This document shows positions 44,824-54,125 of a stretch of 64,000 nucleotides of DNA, in pieces. The DNA lies in contig CAZLPU010000010.1 in the NCBI GenBank assembly GCA_964561475.1, positions 16,420 through 80,419 on the forward strand, read 5' to 3'. Source of the stretch: CAYUYV01 sp964561475. Lineage in GTDB: Bacteria; Pseudomonadota; Alphaproteobacteria; JAJFIK01. Position 1 is the first letter of the stretch, and every line of letters starts with the position of its first letter. The translations under genes were made by a program, and so were the position numbers. The notes under the pieces were generated by a model that did not search any database, was not told the origin of the DNA, and saw nothing but the letters and a program-made list of their open reading frames with translations.

Positions 44824-46149
44824 CTATCCGCGCAGAACGCCCATATCCGTAACGGTGTGGCCCGGAAAAATATCCTGATAGAGAGAATCGGGCATGCCCA
44901 GATGGCGTGCCAGAGCCTCGCACACCAGATCCTTGTAGTTCACCGCCATCTCCAGGTACCGCCCACTGTTAAGCTGGTTCGGCGCGAGCCCCGGCCAATC
45001 ACCGACCACGCCACCTCTTACGGGACCGCCGATCAATACCCAGGTGGCCGCATTGCCATGATCGGTACCGTTACTCCCGTTTTGTCGGGAGGTCCGGCCG
45101 AATTCCGACCCGATAATGATCAGGACATCACTCAGACGCGGACCAAGGTCCCGGCAGAATGTCAGGATATCATCCACGCCCCGGCGCATGTTTGCATTAT
45201 ACGGATGGTTCAGGTTTGTGGGCTGCACACCGCGAGGGCGTTGATTGGAGTGGCTGTCCCAGCCGCCGCCCCAGTCGAGGGCGGCCACTTCGATGCCCAG
45301 ATCCGACTTGATGCCCCGGGCGAGGATCTCCAAACCCCGGCCAACGCTGGTGCCGGAATACTCCAGTCCGCCCGCTTCCACTTCATACTCCGCGTCCAGA
45401 ACCCGAAGCTGCTCCAGAACATTAACAAGCTGTAGCCCCTGGGCGCTGGTCAGTTGGTCAACGGATTTGCCTGCGGAAGATGCCATGTCGCCGTAGAGCC
45501 GGGTCATCGTGTTGAGGAGCTGGTTTTCCTGGCAATCATTACCATCCGAACACCATCGCCGGTCCTTGAGCTGGAACTCATCAAGATTGCCGATGCCGGG
45601 CACAGTGACCGCCCCCTTGAGCACATCGGGCACACCGCTTCCCCCCACGCCCAAGGTGCGGAACGGAGAGTCCCCCGGGGTGACACCGACATAACGATTG
45701 AGATAGCCGCTGGTGGTCTGATCCCGCCCCCCCTGCTCGATCCAGCGCTGGCTGTCGAAATGGGATCGGCTGGCGTCGGGATAGTGGGTGGCCGGACTGA
45801 CCGCGACGAGCCCCTGATCCCACAATTCCATCCATGGCAGCAGGTTCGGATTGAACCCGATCATGCCGTTGAGAGGGATTGCCGAATTGGGATCAGCATC
45901 ATTCGGCGGATCAATGGCAACCGTAGGCCGAAGATTGCGGTAGAAATTGTCTCCATAGGGAGGGGTGAGATAAAGACCGTCGCACCCTCCCCTCATGAAG
46001 ATCTTGATCAAGGTCTTGCCTGGCACGCCCAATGTCTGGGCCCATCCGGGGCGAACGGACATGGAGGTCGGCAGGCCGGATGCGAAGGCAGTGGTTACGC
46101 CCAAGCCGCCAAGGGCAAGGCGCATGGCGTGGCGCCGGGTAATCAACAT
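44824..46149 (-). CDS. DUF1501 family protein
   Basis: Alkaline-phosphatase-superfamily-like exported protein of unknown reaction. The 441-aa product begins with a twin-arginine-like signal (T-R-R-H-A-M-R-L-A-L-G-G). It contains the family motifs F-M-R-G-G-C-D-G-L, T-H-Y-P-D-A-S-R-S-H-F and G-R-T-S...G-T-D-H-G, which are candidate metal ligands (Asp/His). It starts 14 bp after the DUF1800 gene and precedes gspL. DUF1501 and DUF1800 genes are a common pair. Confidence 0.9.
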   Translation of the reverse strand: MLITRRHAMRLALGGLGVTTAFASGLPTSMSVRPGWAQTLGVPGKTLIKIFMRGGCDGLYLTPPYGDNFYRNLRPTVAIDPPNDADPNSAIPLNGMIGFNPNLLPWMELWDQGLVAVSPATHYPDASRSHFDSQRWIEQGGRDQTTSGYLNRYVGVTPGDSPFRTLGVGGSGVPDVLKGAVTVPGIGNLDEFQLKDRRWCSDGNDCQENQLLNTMTRLYGDMASSAGKSVDQLTSAQGLQLVNVLEQLRVLDAEYEVEAGGLEYSGTSVGRGLEILARGIKSDLGIEVAALDWGGGWDSHSNQRPRGVQPTNLNHPYNANMRRGVDDILTFCRDLGPRLSDVLIIIGSEFGRTSRQNGSNGTDHGNAATWVLIGGPVRGGVVGDWPGLAPNQLNSGRYLEMAVNYKDLVCEALARHLGMPDSLYQDIFPGHTVTDMGVLRG

Positions 46150-46163
46150 GGCTCGCCGTCCCC

Positions 46164-48383
46164 TTACTGGATCTGATAGTTGGGAGTGATGGCAATGGCC
46201 TCGAAGCCGCGCTCGATAGCGCCGAACTCATCACCGGTGATGTCGAAAGTGCCATCATTGCCGTAGAGAGCATCTACGACGGTTTCGTATTCGGCGCGGG
46301 AATAGAACCCGCCCATGACCCGGTCCATCATGACCGCGGCAATCGCCTCGGGGGTTTCAAGACCCAGCTCCTCAATGAGGTCCTGGCCGCCATGGGGCAT
46401 GCGCAAGGCATACTGGAACCGCTGAAGCATGGATGTGGAGGTGGCCCAATCTGTCGCCTGGTCATCGAACCCTGTGGGAACCGGATAGCGGAACCAGGCC
46501 ATGCCGGCATTGGCGAGCACACTGGTCATATCGTCCAGCGCGTCGTTCAGGATCTCGGACTTCTTGACCTTCTTCTCCTTTTCGACACTGAAGCCGAAAT
46601 GGCGGACAAGCCCGATGACATATTCCGTGGGCGACTTGAACTTGGAGCGGTAATTGGCCGGATCGCTGCGGAACTCCGAGGATGTGAGAATGGTCTCAAG
46701 CACGGTGCCGATATGGCCGTCGCTGGCGAGGTAATCGGCGGCGCAAGAGGTCACCAGGGAGTCCGGCGGGGTATCGCTGACAAAGTGCTCCACCAGCTTG
46801 GTACAGATGAACCCTGCGGTGTCCGGATGAAGAGCCAGAATATCGAGCAACTCATCGCCTTCGGCGGTCCCGGAGCGCAGGGAGAAACGCTGCTTTTCAG
46901 GATCGAAGGCGCCTGACCCCTGGATGACCCGCGCAAGATAGGGCACTTCCTTGAAGTCCGTATCGTGATCTTCCGCAACAAAGGTGAATTCCCGCTCGTC
47001 ATGGCGAGGCTTCTTGCGCTTCTTGTTGCGTTCCTTGGCCGCCTTTTTCGTCAGGTCCTCGGACCAGCCGGTGAAGATCCGGGCCACCTGAATGACATCC
47101 TCGGTGGTGTAGCCGGCATCCACACCGACGGTGTGCAATTCGAGCAGTTCCCGTCCGTAGTTTTCGTTGAGGGCGCCGGCGCGGCTGGTGTTGTTGTTCA
47201 GATAGTTCATCATCACCGTACTGCGGGCACTGATACTGAGCAGCTCCCGGAAGGGACCCAGGGCCGCTTCCCGGAACGCCCGCATTTCCATCAGCTCCCC
47301 GTAGAAATCATCATTGGCGACGGCGGTGGTGTTGAAATGGTTGTCCCAGAACAGGGCCATCACTTCCCGGAGCTGATTTTCCGAAAAGGCCAGATAGGAA
47401 AGGCGTTCACGCATGAGCTGGCGGATTTTCTCGTTCTCGTAATCGCGCCATTTGGTGAAGAATTTCTGGGGCTTCACCTTCTTGATCACATCCTCATCGG
47501 TATCGACTTTGTTCTCGACCTTCCGGGCACCGCGGATCTGATCCCGAAGGAACTTGTCAAAGCCCATTTTGGTGATGTCATCCATCATCGCGGGCGTCGC
47601 GCCGAAGGTGATCCGGTTGAGGAGCTGAACATTCTCGTGGCTGATCGCCGCGGCGGTGAGGCGCAGGGAGGCGGTGGAAATCTCGCTGCCACTGTTACGG
47701 GCGCGCAGCGTGATGGTCACCGTGGAGGCCGGCGGTACATCTTCATCGAACAACCGGACCGCCCATTGGCCCGTGCGGGCGCCGAAGGCAAGGGGACGGT
47801 CCACCATGCCGGGCACGGGCCCCTGCCCGTCGATCTGTACCGTGACCGTCAACCCTGCGAGGCCGGACTTGTCGAACGCGGTACCCAGAACCGTGAAACC
47901 TTTTTCGTCGACGAAATCTCCGTCCCGGTGGGACGTGAAGTCGATCACCTTGTTCTCGACGACAATTCCATAGGACGCGGTGAGGGATACGGGGCGGTTT
48001 GGAACGGTGAGCGTGGTCATCCGTGCGAAGGGATCGCTCAGGGCACCGACATCACCGGTCCAGCCAAGGAAACTCTGGCCCTGAAACGGGCTGTCAGCCG
48101 CAACAGTGACCATCTGTCCGGGAGCATAAAGCCCGGACCCGGTCCCACGGGTGACCGAAACATCGACGGTGGCGGTGACGGGCATGGCTGCCGGCGTCGC
48201 GGGAGCGGGCGTGACCGGCGGCGTGGCCGGATCGGGAAGCGGCTCCACCTCCTGGGCCTGGGGTGTGGTGACCATCCACACCAGGGCCAGCCCAACCCCT
48301 GCGCATTTACTCCCCCAGCGGATCAACCTTTGCAGAAAGCGGAACCGGCCGGCCCGCTCTCCAGGGTGCAGTGAAGTATTCAT
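46164..48383 (-). CDS. DUF1800 family protein with N-terminal beta-repeat domain
   Basis: The ATG at 48383 gives a long basic start and a signal ending T-P-Q-A-Q near residue 46; a start at 48461 lacks support. After a Pro/Ala/Thr linker (~50-75), a ~70-residue beta domain with F-L-G-W-T-G-D-V-G-A-L resembles InlB/FLG-type repeats, followed by an Ig-like segment. The DUF1800 domain starts near residue 195 (L-L-N-R-I-T-F-G-A) and contains F-W-D-N-H-F-N-T and N-E-N-Y-G-R-E-L-L-E-L-H-T-V-G. Its activity is unknown. Likely exported with its DUF1501 partner. Confidence 0.88.
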   Translation of the reverse strand: MNTSLHPGERAGRFRFLQRLIRWGSKCAGVGLALVWMVTTPQAQEVEPLPDPATPPVTPAPATPAAMPVTATVDVSVTRGTGSGLYAPGQMVTVAADSPFQGQSFLGWTGDVGALSDPFARMTTLTVPNRPVSLTASYGIVVENKVIDFTSHRDGDFVDEKGFTVLGTAFDKSGLAGLTVTVQIDGQGPVPGMVDRPLAFGARTGQWAVRLFDEDVPPASTVTITLRARNSGSEISTASLRLTAAAISHENVQLLNRITFGATPAMMDDITKMGFDKFLRDQIRGARKVENKVDTDEDVIKKVKPQKFFTKWRDYENEKIRQLMRERLSYLAFSENQLREVMALFWDNHFNTTAVANDDFYGELMEMRAFREAALGPFRELLSISARSTVMMNYLNNNTSRAGALNENYGRELLELHTVGVDAGYTTEDVIQVARIFTGWSEDLTKKAAKERNKKRKKPRHDEREFTFVAEDHDTDFKEVPYLARVIQGSGAFDPEKQRFSLRSGTAEGDELLDILALHPDTAGFICTKLVEHFVSDTPPDSLVTSCAADYLASDGHIGTVLETILTSSEFRSDPANYRSKFKSPTEYVIGLVRHFGFSVEKEKKVKKSEILNDALDDMTSVLANAGMAWFRYPVPTGFDDQATDWATSTSMLQRFQYALRMPHGGQDLIEELGLETPEAIAAVMMDRVMGGFYSRAEYETVVDALYGNDGTFDITGDEFGAIERGFEAIAITPNYQIQ

Positions 48384-48517
48384 GAACAAGACCAACCTGC
48401 TGTTTTGATGAGGCGTCCCATCCCCTTGCAGGAAAGTAGAGAGCCCCGGCAGGTGGCACAAGCCAGTTACCGCAATTTAAATACAGATCATTGCACGGTC
48501 TTAAGCATGGCTTGATC

Positions 48518-48533
48518 GAACAGAGTTCTGTTC
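48518..48533. promoter_or_regulatory. 16-bp palindrome upstream of the DUF1800-T2SS operon
   Basis: GAACAGA-GT-TCTGTTC is a perfect 7-bp inverted repeat with two central bases. It lies 135 bp upstream of the DUF1800 start and 19 bp past the treY stop on the minus strand. It could be an operator. The spacing does not match the alphaproteobacterial LexA direct repeat, so I do not call an SOS box. Confidence 0.35.
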
Positions 48534-48551
48534 ATGACACAGATGGCAGGA

Positions 48552-51449
48552 TTACTCTCCTTCTCTTGCCAGATGGCCATGAAACACCGCGATAGGCGAA
48601 GTTTTGAGCAGGTCAGCAATCCTGAGACCCCCATCCTCGGCCGGGGTGAGGGTGCCGGTGCCCAGGACGTCCTCGAAGACCATCTCCGGGGGCAATTTGG
48701 ACACATTAATATGGGTGTCCTCCCAGCCCCGGGGCACCAGTCCCGGTTCACCATCCAGCAGAGAGAAGACAAGTCGCGGCGTGACCACAAGAAGGATTGA
48801 TCCGTTACCGCGCCGCATGAACCCAATCACCCGTGAGGCATGCTTGCCTGAGGCGGCGAAGGGCTCGTAGGTGCCGTCCGCGAACACTTCCGGCGCCCGG
48901 GCGCGCAGGTCCAGAAGGTTGCGCACCACATACTGCTTGACCGCGCCGTCCTGCCAGTTCGCCAGGATCTCGCCCCAGCTCCGCCCCTCAAGACCGTCGA
49001 GGCCCTGTTCCAGCGCGGCGAAATCCACCGGGCGGCGGTTGTCCGGGTCCACCAGGGAGAGGTCCCACCGCTCCGTCCCCTGATAGAAATCGGACACACC
49101 GGGACAGGTCAGCTTCAGGACCGTCTGGCATAAGCCGTTGACCGCCGCCGACGGGCCGATCCGCCGAACGAAATCCTGCACCTCATCCAGGAAGGACTTG
49201 GACCGTCCGGGATCGAGAGCCGCCCGGACAAAGCGCTCCAGGGCCTGCTCATAGCGGACATTGGGGCTGTGCCAGCTTGTCTCCCGTTTTGCTTCCCGTG
49301 CGGACTTGCGCATGACGCCGGCAATCCGCCCGGCAAAGGCGCGATAGGCTTCCGGACCCTGAAGACCTTCCGGCGGCCACACACCGGTCAGGGTCTGGAA
49401 GAAATAATAGATGTCCGTGTCGCTGGGCATGGCCGTATCGCCGTAATGCTCCCGCAAAGGAGACGTGAGGCGGAACCAGGCCGCCACTCGGGCATCCCAA
49501 AGATCAGTGCATTCGGACAAAACATTGAGCCGGGCACGGACATCTTCGCCGCGCTTGTGATCATGGGTGGCCGTCGTGCTCATGGAAGCCCGCCTGGTGT
49601 GGGCGCGGTTGGCCATGCGGGAGTGAAACAGGCCCGTCTGCATCCCCATGGAGGCGGGATTGCCGCCCACTTCGTTGAAGGATAAAAGGCGGGGATAACG
49701 ATAAAAGGCGGTGTCTTCCACGGAGCGGGCCATGGCGGCTCCGGTGATCTGCTGGAGGTCGAGGGCCGCTTCGATGGCCTGGTTGCGGTCGATATCCGGC
49801 AGGGACGGCCCGCCCAGGGCCGCGTCGATCACCATGACCACGGCAAACATCGGTCCCCGGTCCAGGGCGCTGGCGCCTTCAAGGGCCGGACGGAGAATGG
49901 CACGCAGACACTCCTCGTCTTCCGGCCGGACCACATCCCGGGTGATATAAGTGCGGTAGACCGGCAAGGCAGCGATCAGTTCGGTGAGGGCGCGGGTCAG
50001 GTCCTCGACGGACACATCGGCGGTGGAGACCGCATTGCGCAGCACACCCATGAACCGGCGGGCCACCCGGTTGACATCACCGGCCAGAGGACCGGTGAGG
50101 ATTTGCAGTTTGGCTTCCCGCACCACCGCATGGAAGTCGTCGGTCACACCGGTCCAGCGCTCCAGAGTGTCCGTAAGCGCTTCTTCCGCATGGGCATCGA
50201 CTGCGAGATCGGTCATGTAGTTGAGGAAGCGGTAGCCGGTCCCGCCGTCCACGGGCCAGGTGCCCGGCAGTTCTTCGTTCTGTTCCAGGATCTTCTCGAC
50301 GAAAATCGGAAAGGCCTGGTGCCGGAGCGTGGCGGGTCTTGCCCCTTCCACGGCCTCGCGCAACTGCTCCAGATAGGCTTCCGGATCCCTCAAGCCGTCG
50401 ATGTGATCGATACGCAGGCCATGGATCCGCCCTTCCCGTACAAGGCCCAGCAGGGTCTCGTGGGCTGCAAGGAAAACCGTCGGCTCTTCCATGCGTACCG
50501 CAGCCAGATCATTGATGTCGAAGAAGCGCCGGTAACTGGTGATCTGCGAGGCCGTGCGCCAGTAGACAAGCTGATAGGCCTGAGTGTCGAGCATGTTGTG
50601 CAGGGCCGCCCGGGCATTGGCCGCCGGAGTGCCCAGCAGGGTGACCACCTGACGGATGGCCCGGCGCACTTCCGGCTGTTCGGCCACGGTGGCGAGCTGA
50701 AGCTTGGCGCCGTCGAAATCCTGGGATGCGGCGATCCGGTCGGTGAAACTGTCCTTGGCCCCGGCCATCCGTCCGATGGCATTGGCGATCCGTGTAATGA
50801 CGGGTCCGAGGGGATCACGGACGGTACTGTCGATCCCGCCGGCCTGGCGCAGAATATCCAGATAGGTCCCCGGGGCAACGGGGAAGCGGTGCTCGAAATA
50901 GGACAGTTCAAACCGCCCCCGCTCCGCCTCGAAGTGGCAGGCAATCTCGCCCCGGGACAGGACACCGGCATACCAGTCGCCGAGAATGGGCAGTCTCAGT
51001 TTGCCCCCGGACAGACGTTCCATGCCGTCCCAGTCGACGTCGAAGGCACGGGCATGGGGGGACAGGCGGCCCCACTCCAGAACGCTGGCCCACCAGGGGT
51101 TCTGACCGTCGGCGGCCATGTGATTGGGCACGATATCCAGGATGATGCCCAGATCCGCGGCCCTGGCTGTGTCACTGAGAAGCTCGAACCCTTGGCGCCC
51201 CCCCAGGTTCGGATTGATCCGTGACAGGTCGGTGACGTCATAGCCGTGGGTCGAGCCCGTGCGGGCCGCAAAAATGGGCGAGAGGTAAAGATGGGAAATG
51301 CCGAGCCGGGCCAGATAGGGCACCGTGCGCGCCGCATCCTCGAAGGTGAAGTTCGGACCGAGCTGAAGCCTGTAGGTCGCCCGGGGACGCAGCCCTCCGG
51401 CCGGACCTTGGGGGGACGGCCGATCTCCGGTGCCTGATGCTGACGCCAT
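48552..51449 (-). CDS. treY: Malto-oligosyltrehalose synthase TreY
   Basis: Converts the reducing-end bond of maltodextrins to an alpha,alpha-1,1 linkage, the first step of the TreYZ trehalose route. The start at 51449 follows AAGGAGAA. The 965-aa GH13 enzyme has T-Y-R-L-Q-L near residue 28 and the catalytic Asp in G-L-R-I-D-H-I-D-G-L near residue 346. The Glu in F-V-E-K-I-L is near 383, and the Asp in T-H-D-H-K-R-G-E-D near 628. All three carboxylates are present. It is the last gene of the minus-strand sugar operon, 111 bp after malQ. Confidence 0.95.
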   Translation of the reverse strand: MASASGTGDRPSPQGPAGGLRPRATYRLQLGPNFTFEDAARTVPYLARLGISHLYLSPIFAARTGSTHGYDVTDLSRINPNLGGRQGFELLSDTARAADLGIILDIVPNHMAADGQNPWWASVLEWGRLSPHARAFDVDWDGMERLSGGKLRLPILGDWYAGVLSRGEIACHFEAERGRFELSYFEHRFPVAPGTYLDILRQAGGIDSTVRDPLGPVITRIANAIGRMAGAKDSFTDRIAASQDFDGAKLQLATVAEQPEVRRAIRQVVTLLGTPAANARAALHNMLDTQAYQLVYWRTASQITSYRRFFDINDLAAVRMEEPTVFLAAHETLLGLVREGRIHGLRIDHIDGLRDPEAYLEQLREAVEGARPATLRHQAFPIFVEKILEQNEELPGTWPVDGGTGYRFLNYMTDLAVDAHAEEALTDTLERWTGVTDDFHAVVREAKLQILTGPLAGDVNRVARRFMGVLRNAVSTADVSVEDLTRALTELIAALPVYRTYITRDVVRPEDEECLRAILRPALEGASALDRGPMFAVVMVIDAALGGPSLPDIDRNQAIEAALDLQQITGAAMARSVEDTAFYRYPRLLSFNEVGGNPASMGMQTGLFHSRMANRAHTRRASMSTTATHDHKRGEDVRARLNVLSECTDLWDARVAAWFRLTSPLREHYGDTAMPSDTDIYYFFQTLTGVWPPEGLQGPEAYRAFAGRIAGVMRKSAREAKRETSWHSPNVRYEQALERFVRAALDPGRSKSFLDEVQDFVRRIGPSAAVNGLCQTVLKLTCPGVSDFYQGTERWDLSLVDPDNRRPVDFAALEQGLDGLEGRSWGEILANWQDGAVKQYVVRNLLDLRARAPEVFADGTYEPFAASGKHASRVIGFMRRGNGSILLVVTPRLVFSLLDGEPGLVPRGWEDTHINVSKLPPEMVFEDVLGTGTLTPAEDGGLRIADLLKTSPIAVFHGHLAREGE

Positions 51450-51560
51450 GTTATTCTCCTTCATGGGCCCCATGCTGACCAGATTGCGTTCAGCCGGATA
51501 GGTGCCTGTGTCCTTCATCCTGTCCTCCCGCCGTAAACCGGCTTTCTGCTGCGTCCGGCG

Positions 51561-54125
51561 TCAGCCGTTGTCACCCTGCATGGGGCCGTCTTGATCTGGT
51601 GCCGGATCCCCGGCGTACTGTGTTCCGCGCACTGTAGCAATAATACCTGCAATGGCCCGGACCCGGGGCTCGCTGAACACGTCCTGTGCCCGGGACCAGA
51701 CCGGCACCGCTCCGCCCTCGGGCGCTGTGACCGTGAAGGGACCGTCCACGCCGGAGAACAGGCGGTCATATCCCAGAAGATCTTCCAGACGGACACGGAT
51801 CAACGGGACCGCCGATGCCGCCAAGGCATGGTGGAGGGCATCGGCCGGAGGCGGAGAAAGCAGGGACCCTGTCTGAGCGTCGGGCATTGCATTGATTGGT
51901 TGATCGGTGGAGGACAGGTCCTCCTGGTGCGGAGCGGTATCACATTCGGACCTGGCGTCATAACCGGGCTTTGAGCCGCCGAGCCCTGCTGCTCCCAGGG
52001 AGGCGAGGCTCTGGCGTAACCGGGTGCGATGGGCCCGGGCCGCCGCTTCGATGTCGTCCCAGCTGCGCCCGGTGGAGGCCAGGGACAGGGCTAGATCCTG
52101 CCCGGACCAGGTCCCCGCCAGAGTTCCGCCCAGGGCGCCCGTCAGGCTGACCATCGCCTGCGCTGGATCCGTGAAGGCCGTCTCCAGGGGCAGGGTTTGC
52201 CCGGTGCGGACGGTTCCCCCTCCAGACAGGCTGGGCTCAGGCAGCAGGGCCTTTTCCGGAAGGATCCCCATGGCGTTCATCTGTGCAATGAGGTCCGGAT
52301 CGATCCACTCCGCCAGCGGAACACTGACCACACAGTTGTTCTGACGGCTCTCAAGGGTGAGGACGCCCAGCAGGTCCTCCCGGGGCAAGGCCAGAACGGC
52401 GCCTGCGCTTTTGGGATCTTGAGCCGGGACGGCGCGTTGGACATTTTGGGCCGGACCGGCCCCGTGGGGATCTTGGGCCGGGACGGCGCGTTGGGGGTCT
52501 TGGGCCGGGACGGCGCGTTGGACATTTTGAGCCGGGACGGCCCGGTGGGGCGCGAAGGCGGTCATGTCCCAAAGGCGGATCATATCACACCGGGTCATGA
52601 CGGACCGGAGCATGGCGCCGTAATGGCCATAGCCGGACTGGGCCAGACGCCGGGGATGATAGACCGGTGCATCGAGAATGGGGCCAGCCTGATGTCCGCT
52701 CGGGGAGACAAGACCGGTCGCCAATCCCGTGGCAAAGACGCCGCCCCCCTCCTCCCTCCGATCCGTAGACGGATCCTGATCGGATTCGGTCCCGTCAGAG
52801 GTGGCCTGAATGACCTGCGCCGCCCAGGCCTCCGCGCCATCACAGGCGGCATGACCGGCGACACCCATGGCAAGCCCCAGCGTGAGACCCGCTTCCCGGC
52901 CCAGGGCTCTGGCCCTGGCCAGTTGCCCATCGGCGATCCATTGTCCGTAGACCACCGCGTCGATCTGATCCTGACTGGCCTCCTCGCGGGCGTCCGCACC
53001 GCTGCCGTCCGGATGGCGCAGATCCGCCGGCCAGTCCCGCCAGTCGGCCGAGCCCTTGGCCGCCCGGGCCAGGACCGTGAACTGAGCAAATGCCTGCAGG
53101 GCCTGTCCGCCCGCCGACTGATAGGCCCGGAAAGAGCGGACTCTTTCATCCGGCGCCCCGGGTTTCTCCAAATGGGCCCGCCGGAAAGTGTGAAACAGCA
53201 GGGTAAGGATTTCATCCTTGAGAACCCGGACCGCGGGCATGTCGACCCGGTCCCTGGCGCGCAAGGCGCCCAGCTTGGCCTGGAACGGGGCCGAGCGGAC
53301 AATGGCCTGGATCTCCGGACCAGACTGGAACTCCGGCACGGCCTCCACATCGATAAAGACAGTGTCGAGATAAAACCGGCTGGAGGGGCGGAAAGGATCG
53401 TACCGGCCTGGATCCCAGGGGAACTGGGCATGGAGGGGTTCGATGGACACAAAATCCGCCCCAAGCCCGGCCGCCCCCGCCATGGCCCCGGCAAGGTCGG
53501 TGAAATCGCCGATGCCCCAGCCCCGGGCCGTGCGCAGGGCTGCAAGGGAAAGATCAATGCCCCACAGGCGCCAAGCCTGGGATACACCCGCACCCGGATG
53601 GGCAGATTGGGGGACAACGATCAGCGTGGTGGTGCTCTCGCCCCCCGCCGCATAATCGTCGCGCACGCTCAGGCGATGGCGGCCAGCGGGCAGCCTCATG
53701 GGCAGGGTCAGCCGCGCCCTGGTGAGATAGCGGCTCTTGCGGACATAAACCTCACCCGTCGGCATGGCGGCGGTGGTCACGAAACCGGTCTGCTCTCCCC
53801 CATCCTCCAGGATGACCGTCCAGGTCAGGGGCCTGGCGCCGGTGTGCTGTTCGAGAATATAGGGGATGACCGGACCATCGGCGCTCTCCCGGATTACCGC
53901 ACAGGGGGGCAGACCCTGGCGCCATCCCTGTGCGGACACCGCATCGAAGGCATGCCCCAGATCCTGGCTGGTGCGGGCAGGCAGACCCAGCCCCTCAAGG
54001 ATGGCCCGGACGGTTTCCGGCGGAACAGGACGCTGGGTCCCGGCCTCATCGGGATACGTCTCCCCGATCCCGACAAGTCGGGCCAGCAAACCCAGAAGAT
54101 GATCCGAACCCCTAGCGTCCACCAT
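51561..54125 (-). CDS. malQ: 4-alpha-glucanotransferase (MalQ) homologue lacking catalytic carboxylates
   Basis: The start at 54125 overlaps the treZ stop by 14 bp; the longer frame is a shadow. The 854-aa product aligns with MalQ at W-G-I-G-D-F near residue 185, P-L-H-A-Q-F-P, P-S-S-R-F-Y-L-D, and V-R-L-E-D-L-L-G-Y-D near the end. The nucleophile motif (normally R-I-D-H) is replaced by I-R-L-W-D near 515. The acid/base motif (G-E-D-L-G-T) is missing after L-T-L-E-S-R-Q-N-N-C near 600, and T-H-D-L-P-T is replaced by T-G-A-L-G-G-T near 660. An inserted nine-residue repeat lies at ~527-571. Probably catalytically inactive; it may bind glucan or scaffold TreY/TreZ. Confidence 0.85.
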   Translation of the reverse strand: MVDARGSDHLLGLLARLVGIGETYPDEAGTQRPVPPETVRAILEGLGLPARTSQDLGHAFDAVSAQGWRQGLPPCAVIRESADGPVIPYILEQHTGARPLTWTVILEDGGEQTGFVTTAAMPTGEVYVRKSRYLTRARLTLPMRLPAGRHRLSVRDDYAAGGESTTTLIVVPQSAHPGAGVSQAWRLWGIDLSLAALRTARGWGIGDFTDLAGAMAGAAGLGADFVSIEPLHAQFPWDPGRYDPFRPSSRFYLDTVFIDVEAVPEFQSGPEIQAIVRSAPFQAKLGALRARDRVDMPAVRVLKDEILTLLFHTFRRAHLEKPGAPDERVRSFRAYQSAGGQALQAFAQFTVLARAAKGSADWRDWPADLRHPDGSGADAREEASQDQIDAVVYGQWIADGQLARARALGREAGLTLGLAMGVAGHAACDGAEAWAAQVIQATSDGTESDQDPSTDRREEGGGVFATGLATGLVSPSGHQAGPILDAPVYHPRRLAQSGYGHYGAMLRSVMTRCDMIRLWDMTAFAPHRAVPAQNVQRAVPAQDPQRAVPAQDPHGAGPAQNVQRAVPAQDPKSAGAVLALPREDLLGVLTLESRQNNCVVSVPLAEWIDPDLIAQMNAMGILPEKALLPEPSLSGGGTVRTGQTLPLETAFTDPAQAMVSLTGALGGTLAGTWSGQDLALSLASTGRSWDDIEAAARAHRTRLRQSLASLGAAGLGGSKPGYDARSECDTAPHQEDLSSTDQPINAMPDAQTGSLLSPPPADALHHALAASAVPLIRVRLEDLLGYDRLFSGVDGPFTVTAPEGGAVPVWSRAQDVFSEPRVRAIAGIIATVRGTQYAGDPAPDQDGPMQGDNG
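52413..52547 (-). repeat. 27-bp in-frame minisatellite inside malQ
   Basis: Five 27-bp units (52413-52439, 52440-52466, 52467-52493, 52494-52520, 52521-52547) encode nine-residue repeats of the A-V-P-A-Q-D/N-P/V-Q-R type. Units three and four are nearly identical. It lies just after the segment that should hold the MalQ nucleophile. The length keeps the frame, so copy number can change without truncation. Confidence 0.9.

Noticed and set aside
48518..48533. LexA/SOS box
   Set aside because: The site is palindromic, but alphaproteobacterial LexA boxes are GTTC-N7-GTTC direct repeats, which do not fit.
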